Shown here: piece by piece, positions 24,406-35,587 of the stretch
Layout: every line of letters begins with the position of its first letter
How positions within the stretch are numbered: the first letter of the stretch is position 1
Origin: Kineococcus sp. NBC_00420
Lineage (GTDB): Bacteria; Actinomycetota; Actinomycetes; Actinomycetales; Kineococcaceae
DNA length: 64,000 nucleotides
Assembly: GCF_036021035.1 (NCBI RefSeq)
Contig: NZ_CP107930.1
Coordinates: 3,534,001-3,598,000, forward strand
Direction: 5' to 3'
Notes under the pieces: model-generated
Seen by the model: the letters and a program-made list of their open reading frames with translations, nothing else
Database searches by the model: none
What the model was told of the DNA's origin: nothing
Program-made: the position numbers and the translations under genes

Positions 24406-25941
24406 GTGAGCGACACGCAGGCCCCGGACCAGACCGACGCGGCGCAGGGTCCCGACGAGGACTTCGACGACGCCCCCGAACAGGTGCGGGTCCGGCGGGA
24501 GAAGCGCGACCGCATCCTCGCCGCGGGAGGTGAGGCGTACCCCGTCTCGGTGCCCCGCACCGGCTCCCTCGCCCAGCTGCGCGAGCAGTACGCCCACCTC
24601 GAGGCGGGCGAGGAGACGACCGACCAGGTCGGGATCACCGGGCGCGTGGTGTTCCTGCGCGGCACCGGGAAACTGGTGTTCGCGACCCTGCAGGAGGGGG
24701 ACGGCACCCGGCTGCAGGCCATGGTCTCGCGCGACGGCGTCGGCGAGGACGCCCTCGCGACGTGGAAGTCCGACGTCGACCTCGGCGACATCGTCTTCGT
24801 GCGCGGCAACGTCATCTCCTCCAAGCGGGGGGAACTCTCGGTGCTCGCCGATTCCTGGCTGATGGCCTCGAAGTCGTTGCGTCCCTTGCCCGTCCTGCAC
24901 AAGGAACTGTCCGAGGAGACCCGCGTCCGGCAGCGCTACGTCGACCTCATCGTCCGCGAGGCGGCCCGCACGAACGTCCGGGCGCGCTCGAACGTCGTCC
25001 GTGCGGTGCGCCGTACGCTGGAGGACCGCGGGTTCCTCGAGGTCGAGACGCCGATGCTGCAGACCCTGCACGGCGGGGCCAGCGCGCGTCCGTTCGTGAC
25101 GCACTCGAACGCGTTCGACACCGACCTCTACCTGCGCATCGCGCCGGAGCTGTTCCTCAAGCGCTGCGTCGTCGGCGGCATCGAACGCGTCTTCGAGATC
25201 AACCGGAACTTCCGCAACGAGGGCGCCGACTCCACCCACTCGCCCGAGTTCGCGATGCTCGAGACCTACCAGGCCTGGGGCGACTACGACTCGATCGGCC
25301 GGCTCACGCAGGACCTGATCCAGAACGCCGCCACCGAGGCGTTCGGGACCCAGCAGGTCACCCTCGCCGACGGTTCGGCCTACGACCTCGGCGGGGAATG
25401 GGCCGCCATCTCCATGTACCCCTCGCTCTCGGAGTCCCTGGGGGAGGAGATCACCCCGGAAACCTCCCGGGAACACCTCCTCGCCGTGGCGGAACGCCTG
25501 GGAATCAGTGTCGACGCGTTGCGCTGGACCCACGGAAAGCTCGTCGAGGAACTCTGGGAACACCGGATCGCTGATTCCCTGCATTCCCCGACGTTCGTCC
25601 GCGACTTCCCCGTCGAAACGTCGCCGCTGGTGCGTGCGCACCGGGAACTCCCAGGTGTCGTGGAGAAGTGGGACCTCTACGTCCGCGGATTCGAGCTCGC
25701 CACCGGGTATTCCGAGCTCGTCGACCCCGTCGTGCAGCGGGAACGGTTCGTGGAACAGGCCCGCCTCGCCGACCTCGGCGACGACGAGGCCATGCGCATC
25801 GACGAGGACTTCCTGCAGGCCCAGGAGCACGGGATGCCGCCGACGGGCGGCATGGGCATGGGCATCGACCGCCTCCTGATGGCCTTCACCGGCCTCGGGA
25901 TCCGCGAAACCATCACGTTCCCGCTGGTCAAGCCCCGCTGA
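24406..25941 (+). CDS. lysS: Lysyl-tRNA synthetase, class II
   Basis: A 511-residue class II synthetase that charges tRNA-Lys. The N-terminal OB-fold anticodon-binding domain (about 60-160, [20 protein letters not shown]) precedes the catalytic core with motif 2 ([20 protein letters not shown]), ETYQAWGDY, and motif 3 ([11 protein letters not shown]). The protein lacks a TM extension such as that of LysX. The last 500 bases use more GGAA-type codons than neighbouring genes but stay open and conserved. Confidence 0.95.
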   Translation: MSDTQAPDQTDAAQGPDEDFDDAPEQVRVRREKRDRILAAGGEAYPVSVPRTGSLAQLREQYAHLEAGEETTDQVGITGRVVFLRGTGKLVFATLQEGDGTRLQAMVSRDGVGEDALATWKSDVDLGDIVFVRGNVISSKRGELSVLADSWLMASKSLRPLPVLHKELSEETRVRQRYVDLIVREAARTNVRARSNVVRAVRRTLEDRGFLEVETPMLQTLHGGASARPFVTHSNAFDTDLYLRIAPELFLKRCVVGGIERVFEINRNFRNEGADSTHSPEFAMLETYQAWGDYDSIGRLTQDLIQNAATEAFGTQQVTLADGSAYDLGGEWAAISMYPSLSESLGEEITPETSREHLLAVAERLGISVDALRWTHGKLVEELWEHRIADSLHSPTFVRDFPVETSPLVRAHRELPGVVEKWDLYVRGFELATGYSELVDPVVQRERFVEQARLADLGDDEAMRIDEDFLQAQEHGMPPTGGMGMGIDRLLMAFTGLGIRETITFPLVKPR

Positions 25942-25971
25942 GCGCAGGACGCCGGAGTGGCCCGGCGGACG

Positions 25972-25977
25972 TAAGCT
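25972..25977 (+). promoter_or_regulatory. -10 box (TAAGCT), leaderless
   Basis: TAAGCT ends 7 bases before the GTG at 25985. Confidence 0.5.
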
Positions 25978-25984
25978 TGCGGTC

Positions 25985-26155
25985 GTGGACTACCTCGCCG
26001 CCCTGCTGCCGTCCGTCGGGCTCTGCGCCCTGTTCGCGCTGCTGATGCGGTCGATCCTGCACGCCGACCGGCGTGAACGGGCGGCCGAGGCGAAGGTCCG
26101 GGCCGAGGGCCGCGCGAAGGCGGAAAGCGCGAACGGCACCGACCGGCCTTCCTGA
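25985..26155 (+). CDS. Small single-pass membrane protein downstream of lysS
   Basis: A 56-residue protein: VDYLAALLPSVGLCALFALLMRSI forms one membrane helix, followed by a charged helix (ADRRERAAEAKVRAEGRAK). Proteins with this layout are common between lysS and lsr2 in actinobacteria; the function is unknown. The position of the leaderless -10 box and the membrane helix make it a real gene although it is short. Confidence 0.7.
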   Translation: MDYLAALLPSVGLCALFALLMRSILHADRRERAAEAKVRAEGRAKAESANGTDRPS

Positions 26156-26274
26156 ACGTCTTTTCCCTTTCTCGCGAGTTGATTTGACCCGGTGCGTCGG
26201 AATGCGTCAGAGTGATGCAGGTCCGGCGCACTTTCGCGTTCGGGCACTGATTCTTCGTGAAAGGTTGCCCACTC

Positions 26275-26631
26275 ATGGCGCAGAAGGTGCAGGTCCTCCT
26301 CGTCGACGACATCGACGACGGTGACGCCTCGGAGACGTTGACCTTCTCCCTCGACGGGGTCAACTACGAGATCGACCTCTCCGACGAGCACGCCTCCGCA
26401 CTGCGCGAGGCCTTCGCCCCCTGGGTCGGGCACGCCCGCCGCGTCAGCGGTCGCGCCGCCGGCGGTCGCCGTTCGAGCACGCCGCGTCCCGCCGCCGCGA
26501 AGCCCGCCGGCAGCGGTCCCGACCGCGACACCGGCGAGGTCCGCACCTGGGCCCGCGAGAACGGCTACACGGTCTCCGACCGCGGCCGCATCTCCGCCGA
26601 GATCCTCCAGGCCTACGACGACGCCCACTAG
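26275..26631 (+). CDS. lsr2: Lsr2 nucleoid-associated protein
   Basis: A 118-residue H-NS-like xenogeneic silencer that bridges AT-rich DNA. The N-terminal dimerisation domain starts MAQKVQVLLVDDIDDGDASETLTF, and the C-terminal DNA-binding domain holds the AT-hook-like RGR (103-105) in GYTVSDRGRISAEILQAY. The middle linker is rich in Arg, Ser and Pro. ATG at 26275 follows AAAGG; the 120 bases upstream are less GC-rich than the rest, which may allow autoregulation (inference). Confidence 0.95.
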   Translation: MAQKVQVLLVDDIDDGDASETLTFSLDGVNYEIDLSDEHASALREAFAPWVGHARRVSGRAAGGRRSSTPRPAAAKPAGSGPDRDTGEVRTWARENGYTVSDRGRISAEILQAYDDAH

Positions 26632-26634
26632 GAG

Positions 26635-26660
26635 GGAGCGCCGCTGACGCGCGGCGCTCC
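26635..26660 (+). terminator. Hairpin after lsr2
   Basis: A perfect 10-base stem (26635-26644 with 26651-26660) with a 6-base loop, 3 bases after the stop. Confidence 0.65.
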
Positions 26661-26675
26661 ACCCGTTCGAACAGA

Positions 26676-26714
26676 AGGCCCCCGCCCTCGTGCCGCGCAC
26701 GGGATCGGGGGCCT
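26676..26714. terminator. Second hairpin between lsr2 and the ABC gene
   Basis: AGGCCCCCG (26676-26684) pairs with CGGGGGCCT (26706-26714); inside it CGTGC and GCACG make a further stem. Confidence 0.5.
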
Positions 26715-26876
26715 CCCGTCGTCCGGCGCACCGCCGGGCCACCCTGCGGTCGGGGCCGGGGTCCGTGCTCGCACCTTCGGCAGGACGGGTCCCGCACCCA
26801 TCGGTGGATGCCGGGGCCGGTCACGGCCCGTGAGGATGAGGGACGTCAGCACGTCCACCCCCAGAAGGGTCATCCC

Positions 26877-27848
26877 ATGATCGAGGCGGTCGGCCTGCGC
26901 AAGGTCTACGGCAAGAAGGTCGCGGTGCACGACCTCAGCTTCACCGTGCGCCCAGGCATCGTCACCGGGTTCCTCGGGCCGAACGGCTCCGGCAAGTCCA
27001 CGACGATGCGCATGATCGTCGGCCTGGACCGCCCGACCGCCGGTCAGGTGCTCGTCGACGGCAAGCCCTTCAGCGCGCACAGCGCGCCGCTGTCCTCGGT
27101 CGGGGCCCTGCTGGACGCCAAGGCCGTGCACACCGGCCGCTCCGCGTACCGGCACCTGCAGGCCATGGCCGCGACCGCGGGCATCGGTACCTCCCGCGTC
27201 GACGAGGTCATCGACCTCGTCGGCCTGCGCGAGGTCGCCCGCAAGCGCGCCGGTGGGTTCTCCCTCGGGATGGGGCAGCGCCTCGGGATCGCCTCCGCGC
27301 TGCTGGGTGACCCGAGCACCGTCATGTTCGACGAGCCGGTCAACGGCCTCGACCCCGACGGCATCCTCTGGATCCGCAACCTCATGAAGGAGCTCGCCCG
27401 TCAGGGCCGGGCCGTCTTCGTGTCCTCGCACCTCATGAGCGAGATGGCGCTGACCGCCGAGCACCTGGTCGTCATCGGCAAGGGCCGGCTCATCGCCAAC
27501 GAGACGGTGCGCGACTTCATCGCCCGGGTCCAGCCGCGCGGTGTGACCGTCCGGTCCCCGCAGGCCGAGCAGCTGCGCGACCTCGTCACCTCCGGCGGCG
27601 GGACGCTCACGGCCCTGGAGGACGGCAGCTGGGACGTGCGGGGGATGTCCGCGCAGGCCGTCGGCGACGCCGCGGCCGCCCGCGGGGTCGCCCTGCACGA
27701 ACTCACCACCGTCAAGGCCTCCCTCGAGGAGGCGTTCATGGAACTCACCGCGGGCGCTCTCGAGTACCAGGCGCACGGACCCGCCGGTCCCGGGGACACC
27801 ACCCCCGTTCCCGAACCCGCCCAGAGCCGACAGGAGGTGTCGCGGTGA
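26877..27848 (+). CDS. ABC transporter ATP-binding protein
   Basis: A 323-residue ATPase of the DRR/ABC-2 exporter type. Walker A GPNGSGKST, Q-loop, signature FSLGMGQRL, Walker B VMFDEPVNGLD and switch His in VFVSSHLMSEM are intact. A C-terminal extension (about 220-323) follows the nucleotide domain. AAGGGT precedes the ATG. The stop overlaps the permease gene, so both form one exporter. The cargo is unknown; drugs, lipids or antibiotics are common for this family. Confidence 0.9.
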   Translation: MIEAVGLRKVYGKKVAVHDLSFTVRPGIVTGFLGPNGSGKSTTMRMIVGLDRPTAGQVLVDGKPFSAHSAPLSSVGALLDAKAVHTGRSAYRHLQAMAATAGIGTSRVDEVIDLVGLREVARKRAGGFSLGMGQRLGIASALLGDPSTVMFDEPVNGLDPDGILWIRNLMKELARQGRAVFVSSHLMSEMALTAEHLVVIGKGRLIANETVRDFIARVQPRGVTVRSPQAEQLRDLVTSGGGTLTALEDGSWDVRGMSAQAVGDAAAARGVALHELTTVKASLEEAFMELTAGALEYQAHGPAGPGDTTPVPEPAQSRQEVSR

Positions 27849-28672
27849 GCGCGACCGTCGAGGTCCAGCAGTTCCGCCCCGTCGAGCACCGGGTGACCTT
27901 CCCCGGGCTGGTCCGTTCGGAGTGGATCAAGTTCTGGAGCGTCCGTTCCGTCGTCATGACGATGGCGGCGTCGTTCCTCGCCACGATCGGCATCGGCGTC
28001 GCGTTCTCGTTCGCGGCCCGCTCGATCATGAGCTCGGCCGACCCGACGCAGGGCCCTCCGGGCCTCGACGCCCTGGCCGCCAGCACGACGGGTGCGCAGA
28101 TCGCCACCCTCGTCGTCGCGTCGGTCGGGGTCATCGTGATCGCGGGGGAGTTCTCGACCGGGATGATCCGCACGTCCTTCGTCACGGCTCCCGGCCGGCT
28201 CGGGGTCTTCTTCGCCAAGGCCTTGGTGCTCGCGGTCACCGTCGCGGTGGTCTTGGGCGTCGCGGTGTTCGTGGCGTTCTTCCTGGGTCAGGCGATCCTG
28301 AACACCCGGGACTTCGGGATCTCCATCGGCGACGCGGGAGTGCTTCGGGCGCTGCTCGGAACCGTCGCCCTCCTGGTCGGTGTCGCCCTGGCCGGCCTCG
28401 GGCTGGGCGCGCTGATGCGGAACTCCGCCGGCGCGATCTGCACGGTGGTGGCTGCGATCTTCGTCGTCCCGCCGTTGCTCCAGCTCGTCCCGGACAGCTG
28501 GGGTGGCGACACCATCAACGAGTACTTCTTCACCAACACGACGAACAACCTCGTCTCCGTCTCCGACGCCCCGGGTTTCCTCCCGCCCGGCGCCGGTCTC
28601 GCGGTGTTCGCCCTCTGGGTCGCCGTCCTGCTCGGGGTCGGCGCGCTCTCGGTGAAGACCCGCGACGTCTGA
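27845..28672 (+). CDS. ABC-2 type permease
   Basis: A 275-residue membrane protein with about six hydrophobic helices and a large loop with NTTNNLVSVSDAPGF before the last helix. It is the membrane partner of the ATPase, with coupled GTGA overlap. Its stop meets the stop of the convergent lacI-type gene with no bases between them. Confidence 0.85.
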   Translation: MSATVEVQQFRPVEHRVTFPGLVRSEWIKFWSVRSVVMTMAASFLATIGIGVAFSFAARSIMSSADPTQGPPGLDALAASTTGAQIATLVVASVGVIVIAGEFSTGMIRTSFVTAPGRLGVFFAKALVLAVTVAVVLGVAVFVAFFLGQAILNTRDFGISIGDAGVLRALLGTVALLVGVALAGLGLGALMRNSAGAICTVVAAIFVVPPLLQLVPDSWGGDTINEYFFTNTTNNLVSVSDAPGFLPPGAGLAVFALWVAVLLGVGALSVKTRDV

Positions 28673-29707
28673 TCAGTTCCCGGAGGAGGCCCGGACGACG
28701 AGTTCGGGCAGGTAGACGACCTGCCGGTCGTGGTGCACGACCGGCAGGTCCCCGTGGTTCTCCGCGTCCGGGGTCCCGTCCAACAGCATCCGGATCGCCG
28801 AGCGGCCCAGGACGTCCTTGGGTTTGCGGACGGAGCTCAGGGGAACCGTTGCCGCGGCGGCGAAGTCGATGTCGTCGTAGCCCACGATCGCGAGGTCGTC
28901 GGGCACCTTGAGGCCCCGCTGCACGACCTCCTGCAGGACGCCGATGGCGACGAGGTCGTTGAGGCAGAACACCGCGGTGGGGCGGTCCGGGGGTGACCAG
29001 CCGGCCAGCCGGACCCCCTGCCGTCGACCGTTGTCGATGTCCAGGCGGTCCACGACGATCTCGACGAGGGTCTCCGGGGGCAGGCCGGCCGCGGCCACCG
29101 CCCGTCGGGCGCCCTCGAAGCGCTGGTCGACCTGGGTGAAACCGCGCGGTCCGCCGACGACCGCGATCCGGCGGTGACCGGACTCGAGCAGGTGCGCGGT
29201 CGCGAGCCGGCCGCCCTCGATGTCGTCGACCGACACCGAGCGGGTCGTCCCGTCGGGATCGTCACGGTCGACGAGGACGAGCGGGACGTCGAGCGTGCGG
29301 AGTTCGGCGAGGCGCTGCTCGGAGGTGTCGACGGGGGAGAGCGCGATCCCGGCCACCCGCTGCTGGCGGAGCATCTCGAGGTGGCGGCGTTCGCGCTCGA
29401 CGTCCTGGGCGCTGCTGCAGAGCAGCAGGGTGTGCCCGCCCGCCTCGGCCGTCTCCTCGGCTCCGCGGGCGAGCTCGGAGAAGAAGGGGTTGGCGAGGTC
29501 GAGGACGACCAGCGCGATGAACCGGCTGCGGCCGACGCGGAGCTGGCGGGCGGACTCGTTGCGGACGTAGCCGAGGGTGTGGATCGCCTCGAGGACCTTG
29601 ACCCGGTTCGGCTCCGACACGGACGAGGGCCGGTTGAGCACGTTGCTGACGGTGCCGATGGACACCCCGGCCCGGGCGGCGACGTCCTTGATGCTCACGC
29701 CCGACAT
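28673..29707 (-). CDS. LacI-family transcriptional regulator
   Basis: A 344-residue repressor. The HTH SIKDVAARAGVSIGTVSNVLN (residues 5-25) and hinge helix ARQLRVG are followed by a periplasmic-binding-protein-like sensor domain (IALVVLDLANPFFSELARGAE, VGYDDIDFAAAATVPLSSVR). The sugar is unknown. A TAGGGT -10 box 7 bases before the ATG predicts a leaderless mRNA. No sugar transporter lies next to it; the nearest gene is the citrate-synthase-like gene, 33 bases upstream and on the same strand. Confidence 0.9.
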   Translation of the reverse strand: MSGVSIKDVAARAGVSIGTVSNVLNRPSSVSEPNRVKVLEAIHTLGYVRNESARQLRVGRSRFIALVVLDLANPFFSELARGAEETAEAGGHTLLLCSSAQDVERERRHLEMLRQQRVAGIALSPVDTSEQRLAELRTLDVPLVLVDRDDPDGTTRSVSVDDIEGGRLATAHLLESGHRRIAVVGGPRGFTQVDQRFEGARRAVAAAGLPPETLVEIVVDRLDIDNGRRQGVRLAGWSPPDRPTAVFCLNDLVAIGVLQEVVQRGLKVPDDLAIVGYDDIDFAAAATVPLSSVRKPKDVLGRSAIRMLLDGTPDAENHGDLPVVHHDRQVVYLPELVVRASSGN

Positions 29708-29714
29708 GGCACGA

Positions 29715-29720
29715 ACCCTA
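29715..29720 (-). promoter_or_regulatory. -10 box (TAGGGT) of the lacI-type gene, leaderless
   Basis: TAGGGT on the minus strand ends 7 bases before the ATG at 29707. TTCTAGAA (29730-29737), a perfect 8-base palindrome, lies just upstream and might be part of an operator. Confidence 0.45.
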
Positions 29721-29740
29721 GCTCAAAGCTTCTAGAAAGA

Positions 29741-30859
29741 TCACTCTCCGTGTAAGCCTCGTACACGGAAACGAAGAGCCGGGGCGGCGTACTCCTCGAG
29801 GGCGTGCGCCATCCACCCCGCGCAGCGCGCCACCTCGAAGAGGAGCTCGCCCACCTCGCCCGGCAACCCGTGGGCGTGGGTGAAGGCCGCGAGACCCAGG
29901 TCCACGTTGGGGAAGGCACCCGCACCGTGGACGCGGACCACCCGCTCGAGCACCGCGGGCAGGACCTCCGCGACCGGCGAGGCCGGCAGCACCGTCAGCA
30001 CCGTCGCCAGCAACTCCTCGGCCCTCGGGTCCGACGTCGCGTGCACCACGTGCCCGAACCCGGGAGGGCGCACCCCGGGCTCCACGACGAGGGACCCGCC
30101 CAGGGCGTCGGCGAGGAAGCGGTGGGCCCCCGAGACGGCCCCCGCGTGCAGCGACCCGTCCGCCGCACCGAGCGTCGCCGACAGCACCGACGTCAGCGGT
30201 GCCCGGGCGCTCGCCGCCACCCGGGCCGCGACCGTCGAGACCGCGAGGCCGTGGTCGGCCAGCAGGACCAGCGGCGCGTCCAGGCGCACCCCGGGGGCGC
30301 CCGCCGCCGCCGCGAGCCCCTCGCCCACGGACGGCCCCGGGGCCAGGGCCCCCAGGACCGAGCCGAGGACGACCTCCGGGGAGCTCAGTGCACCGCCGAG
30401 GGCGCCACCGAGCGCGCCCACGACGCTCACCGCGACGCGGAGCCGGTCCGGCAGCCGGCACCCCGCCGGCAGGGCGTCGAGCACCACACGCGCCTGCCGG
30501 CTGAGCTCCGCGTCCGCCGCGAAGGGACCCGGCGTCGCGGTGCCGGACCACAGCAGCCGCGCGACGGCCTCGAAGGAGTGCCCGCGGGAGAGCTCGACCG
30601 CGTCGTGGCCGCGGTAGCGCAACCGGTCGCCGTCGATCGAGGTCAGCGCGCTGCGGACCGTCTCCACGGCCCCCACCGGGCGGCGGCCGCTGCGCCCGCG
30701 CCCGGCCAGCGCGTCGACCTCGGCCGCGTCGAACCGGCTGCCCCGGCCGTCGGTGGCGGCGTGGGAGAGCAGCTGCCCGCGGCTCACGTAGGCGTAGAGC
30801 GTGGCGACCTTCACCCCGAGGCGGTGCGCCGCCTCGGCGGTCGTCAGCAGTTCACCCAC
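29741..30859 (-). CDS. Citrate synthase-family protein with N-terminal HTH domain
   Basis: A 372-residue protein. Residues 1-50 form an excisionase/MerR-type winged helix (LLTTAEAAHRLGVKVATLYAYVSRGQL); the rest is a divergent citrate synthase fold. The three catalytic regions are altered: GSLHAGAV in place of LHGGAN, GFGHVVHATSDPRA in place of GFGHRVYK, and NVDLGLAAF in place of NVDFYSG, so both His and the Asp may be kept but the surroundings differ. It is divergent from the second citrate synthase gene, and a 15-bp palindrome lies next to its start. It may form a heteromer or act as a regulator that senses acyl-CoA (inference). Confidence 0.8.
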   Translation of the reverse strand: MGELLTTAEAAHRLGVKVATLYAYVSRGQLLSHAATDGRGSRFDAAEVDALAGRGRSGRRPVGAVETVRSALTSIDGDRLRYRGHDAVELSRGHSFEAVARLLWSGTATPGPFAADAELSRQARVVLDALPAGCRLPDRLRVAVSVVGALGGALGGALSSPEVVLGSVLGALAPGPSVGEGLAAAAGAPGVRLDAPLVLLADHGLAVSTVAARVAASARAPLTSVLSATLGAADGSLHAGAVSGAHRFLADALGGSLVVEPGVRPPGFGHVVHATSDPRAEELLATVLTVLPASPVAEVLPAVLERVVRVHGAGAFPNVDLGLAAFTHAHGLPGEVGELLFEVARCAGWMAHALEEYAAPALRFRVRGLHGE

Positions 30860-30860
30860 G

Positions 30861-30875
30861 GTTGATCGGATCAAC
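30861..30875. promoter_or_regulatory. Perfect palindrome between divergent citrate synthase genes, likely operator
   Basis: GTTGATCGGATCAAC is a perfect 15-base palindrome in the 45-base divergent gap, followed directly by GTTGAC. The HTH domain of the adjacent citrate-synthase-like protein is the natural candidate to bind it. Confidence 0.6.
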
Positions 30876-30904
30876 GTTGACGCCGCCACGTCAAGGCGCG
30901 GACG

Positions 30905-32047
30905 GTGACGGGCATGACGCTGACGAGCGAGGTCCCCGCAGGGTTGCGCGGTGTGGTGGTCACGACGACCGGGCTCGGTGATGTGCGCGGTGACGAGGGG
31001 TTCTTCCACTACCGGCAGTACTCGGCCATCGACCTGGCCCGCCACCGCAGCGTCGAGGACGTGTGGTTCCTGCTGCACTGCGGCGCGCTGCCCACGCCGC
31101 TGGAGGCGCAGGGCTTCCTGGCCGAGGTCGCCGCCCAGCGGCACCTGCCCGCGGTGCTGGCGGACGCGCTGCCGGTCGTCGCGGCCGCCGGGGGCCCGCT
31201 GCTGAGCGGGCTGCGCACGGCGCTGTCCCTGCTCGGCGCCGCCGAGGGGTTCCGGCCCGTCTACGACCTGGACCCCGCCGCCCGGGCCGCCGACGCGCTG
31301 CGGGTCTGCGCGCTGACCCCGACGGTCCTGGCCGCCCTGCACCGCCTCCGCTCCGGGGCGGAGCCCGTGGCCCCCCGCGAGGACCTCGACGCGGCGGCGA
31401 ACTGGCTGTGGATGCTGACCGGTCGCGAGCCCGCACCCGAGCACGTCCGGGCGATCCGTCGCTACCTGGTGAGCACCGTCGACCACGGCTTCAACGCCTC
31501 GACCTTCACCGCCCGCGTCGTCGCCTCCACCGGGGCGGACGTCGCCGCCGCCGTCGTCGCCGCGCTCGGAGCGTTCTCCGGGCCGCTGCACGGGGGTGCC
31601 CCGGACCGGGCCCTCGCGGCGCTGGAGGAGATCGGCACGCCGGAGCGCGCCGAGCAGTGGGTGCGCGACCAGCTCGCCGCCGGGGGCCGGGTCATGGGGT
31701 TCGGCCACGCCGTCTACCGGACCCGCGACCCCCGTGCCGTCCTGCTGCGCGAGACCGCACTCGAGCTCGGCGGGGACCTCGCCGAGCTCGCCGCGGCGGT
31801 GGAGGACCGGGTCGTGGCGGTGCTCGCCGAGCTCAAGCCGGGCCGGTCGCTGCACGCCAACGTCGAGTACTACGCCGGGGTCGTGATGGCCCAGGCGGGG
31901 CTCGACCCCTCGCTCTTCACCCCGACCTTCGCGACCAGCCGGGTGATCGGCTGGTGCGCCAACGTCCTCGAGCAGGCGCAGGACCCCCGCATCATCCGGC
32001 CCGCCGCGCGCTACGACGGGCCGCCGGCGCCCTCACCGCTGCCCTGA
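30905..32047 (+). CDS. Citrate synthase / 2-methylcitrate synthase
   Basis: A 380-residue enzyme that condenses oxaloacetate with acetyl-CoA or propionyl-CoA. Catalytic His positions are in GPLHGGAP (near 229) and GFGHAVYRTRDPRA (near 268). At the third site NVEYYAG replaces the usual NVDFYSG, so the catalytic Asp is a Glu. GTG 30905 follows AAGG by about 8 bases; ATG 30914 is an alternative. The function could be the citrate or the methylcitrate cycle; no prpB or prpD is nearby. Confidence 0.85.
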   Translation: MTGMTLTSEVPAGLRGVVVTTTGLGDVRGDEGFFHYRQYSAIDLARHRSVEDVWFLLHCGALPTPLEAQGFLAEVAAQRHLPAVLADALPVVAAAGGPLLSGLRTALSLLGAAEGFRPVYDLDPAARAADALRVCALTPTVLAALHRLRSGAEPVAPREDLDAAANWLWMLTGREPAPEHVRAIRRYLVSTVDHGFNASTFTARVVASTGADVAAAVVAALGAFSGPLHGGAPDRALAALEEIGTPERAEQWVRDQLAAGGRVMGFGHAVYRTRDPRAVLLRETALELGGDLAELAAAVEDRVVAVLAELKPGRSLHANVEYYAGVVMAQAGLDPSLFTPTFATSRVIGWCANVLEQAQDPRIIRPAARYDGPPAPSPLP

Positions 32048-32347
32048 CGGGGAGGTCGGCTCCACCCGCCGGTCGCGGGGGCGGGGTCCACGAGGGCCAC
32101 CCCGGGCAGTGCCTCCCGGCCGCTCGACGGCGTTCCTGAGGGGTTCGCGGGCATTGCGCCAACGGCGAACGAGGTGGCGGAACACCCTGTGCGGGGCGCA
32201 AGTTGGACAGGACAACCGGGTCACGAACGCCTCACGAACCTCCGCAGGACGCGGACGGGAGTGAACGTGTCGGAGCTCGGGTCTAGCATCGGAATGGTTC
32301 GTGGGGGACTTGCTCCCGCGGACTCGACCACCCGCGAGGAGCGCCGC
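32048..32347 (+). promoter_or_regulatory. clpC upstream region with promoter
   Basis: A 300-base gap with no gene. A candidate promoter has -35 GTGAAC (32261-32266), a 17-base spacer and -10 TAGCAT (32284-32289), giving a leader of about 55 bases. GTTCGC (32143-32148) and GCGAAC (32165-32170) form an inverted repeat further up. Confidence 0.45.
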
Positions 32348-34849
<2,502 letters not shown>

Positions 34850-34862
34850 CCTCACCAGCACG

Positions 34863-34896
34863 ACGGCCCGGCACCCCTCGTGGGGTGCCGGGCCGT
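34863..34896 (+). terminator. clpC terminator
   Basis: A perfect 15-base stem (34863-34877 with 34882-34896), a TCGT loop and a short T/C tail, 14 bases after the stop. Confidence 0.8.
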
Positions 34897-34918
34897 TCTG
34901 CGTCCACGGTGCCCGAGG

Positions 34919-35001
34919 GGGATCGTTGACTCCACGAGGACACTCGACGTCACCGTTGGGCCAACGCTCCCGGCGAGTGGGACCGGGGAGGCAACGATCC
35001 C
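34919..35001. repeat. Palindromic element related to the 12-kb array
   Basis: GGGATCGTTG (34919-34928) is inverted at 34992-35001, with a central GTTGGGCCAAC (34955-34965). Both the ends and the centre resemble the array at 11945-12036, so this looks like a diverged copy. Confidence 0.55.
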
Positions 35002-35041
35002 ACCGACTCGTGCACCGCGCCGCGTCTGGGAGGATCACGGG

Positions 35042-35587
35042 GTGCCGACCGGATCCGACGTCCTCGTCCGTCCCGCCCGGACGGGAGACATCCCCGAGGT
35101 CCGACGGCTCGTCGAGGTCTACGCGCGCCAGCGCATCCTGCTGGGCAAGGAGCTCATCACCCTCTACGAGGCCGTCCAGGAGTTCGTCGTCGCCGAGCTG
35201 CGCGACGAGAACGGCGCCCGGGTCGTGGGGTGCGGGGCGATGCACGTGCTGTGGGAGGACCTCGCCGAGGTCCGCACCCTCGCCGTCGACCCGGCCGTCC
35301 GGGGGTCGGGTGCGGGCGGCAGGATCCTCGAGGCGCTGCTGCAGCGCGCGGACGACCTCGGGGTCACCCGGTTGTTCTGCCTCACCTTCGAGACCGCGTT
35401 CTTCGCACGGCACGGGTTCGTCGAGATCGAGGGGACCCCGGTCGAGCCGGAGGTCTACGCCGAGATGCTCCGCAGCCACGACGAGGGGGTCGCGGAGTTC
35501 CTCGACCTCGCTCGCGTCAAACCGAACACGCTGGGCAACAGCAGGATGCTGCGGGTCGTCCCCGCGGCGGGTGGAGGGAACCGATGA
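35042..35587 (+). CDS. argA: Amino-acid N-acetyltransferase, short actinobacterial type (ArgA)
   Basis: A 181-residue GNAT enzyme that should acetylate glutamate (or glutamine) with acetyl-CoA, the first step of arginine synthesis. The N-terminal VRRLVEVYARQRILLGKELITLYEAVQEFVVAE is close to that of mycobacterial ArgA (Rv2747), and VDPAVRGSGAGGRILEAL is the acetyl-CoA-binding loop. It lacks the kinase-like domain of the classic enzyme. GTG 35042 follows GGAGG by 8 bases. The stop overlaps the gntK start, so arginine and gluconate genes share an operon, which is odd. Confidence 0.78.
   Translation: MPTGSDVLVRPARTGDIPEVRRLVEVYARQRILLGKELITLYEAVQEFVVAELRDENGARVVGCGAMHVLWEDLAEVRTLAVDPAVRGSGAGGRILEALLQRADDLGVTRLFCLTFETAFFARHGFVEIEGTPVEPEVYAEMLRSHDEGVAEFLDLARVKPNTLGNSRMLRVVPAAGGGNR

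Noticed and set aside
29726-29737. AAGCTTCTAGAA as the LacI-family operator.
   Set aside because: Only 8 bases are symmetric and there is no central CG as in most LacI-type operators; kept only as a remark on the promoter.
32143-32170. ClgR operator upstream of clpC.
   Set aside because: GTTCGC and GCGAAC are 16 bases apart, whereas ClgR sites have CGC and GCG about five bases apart.
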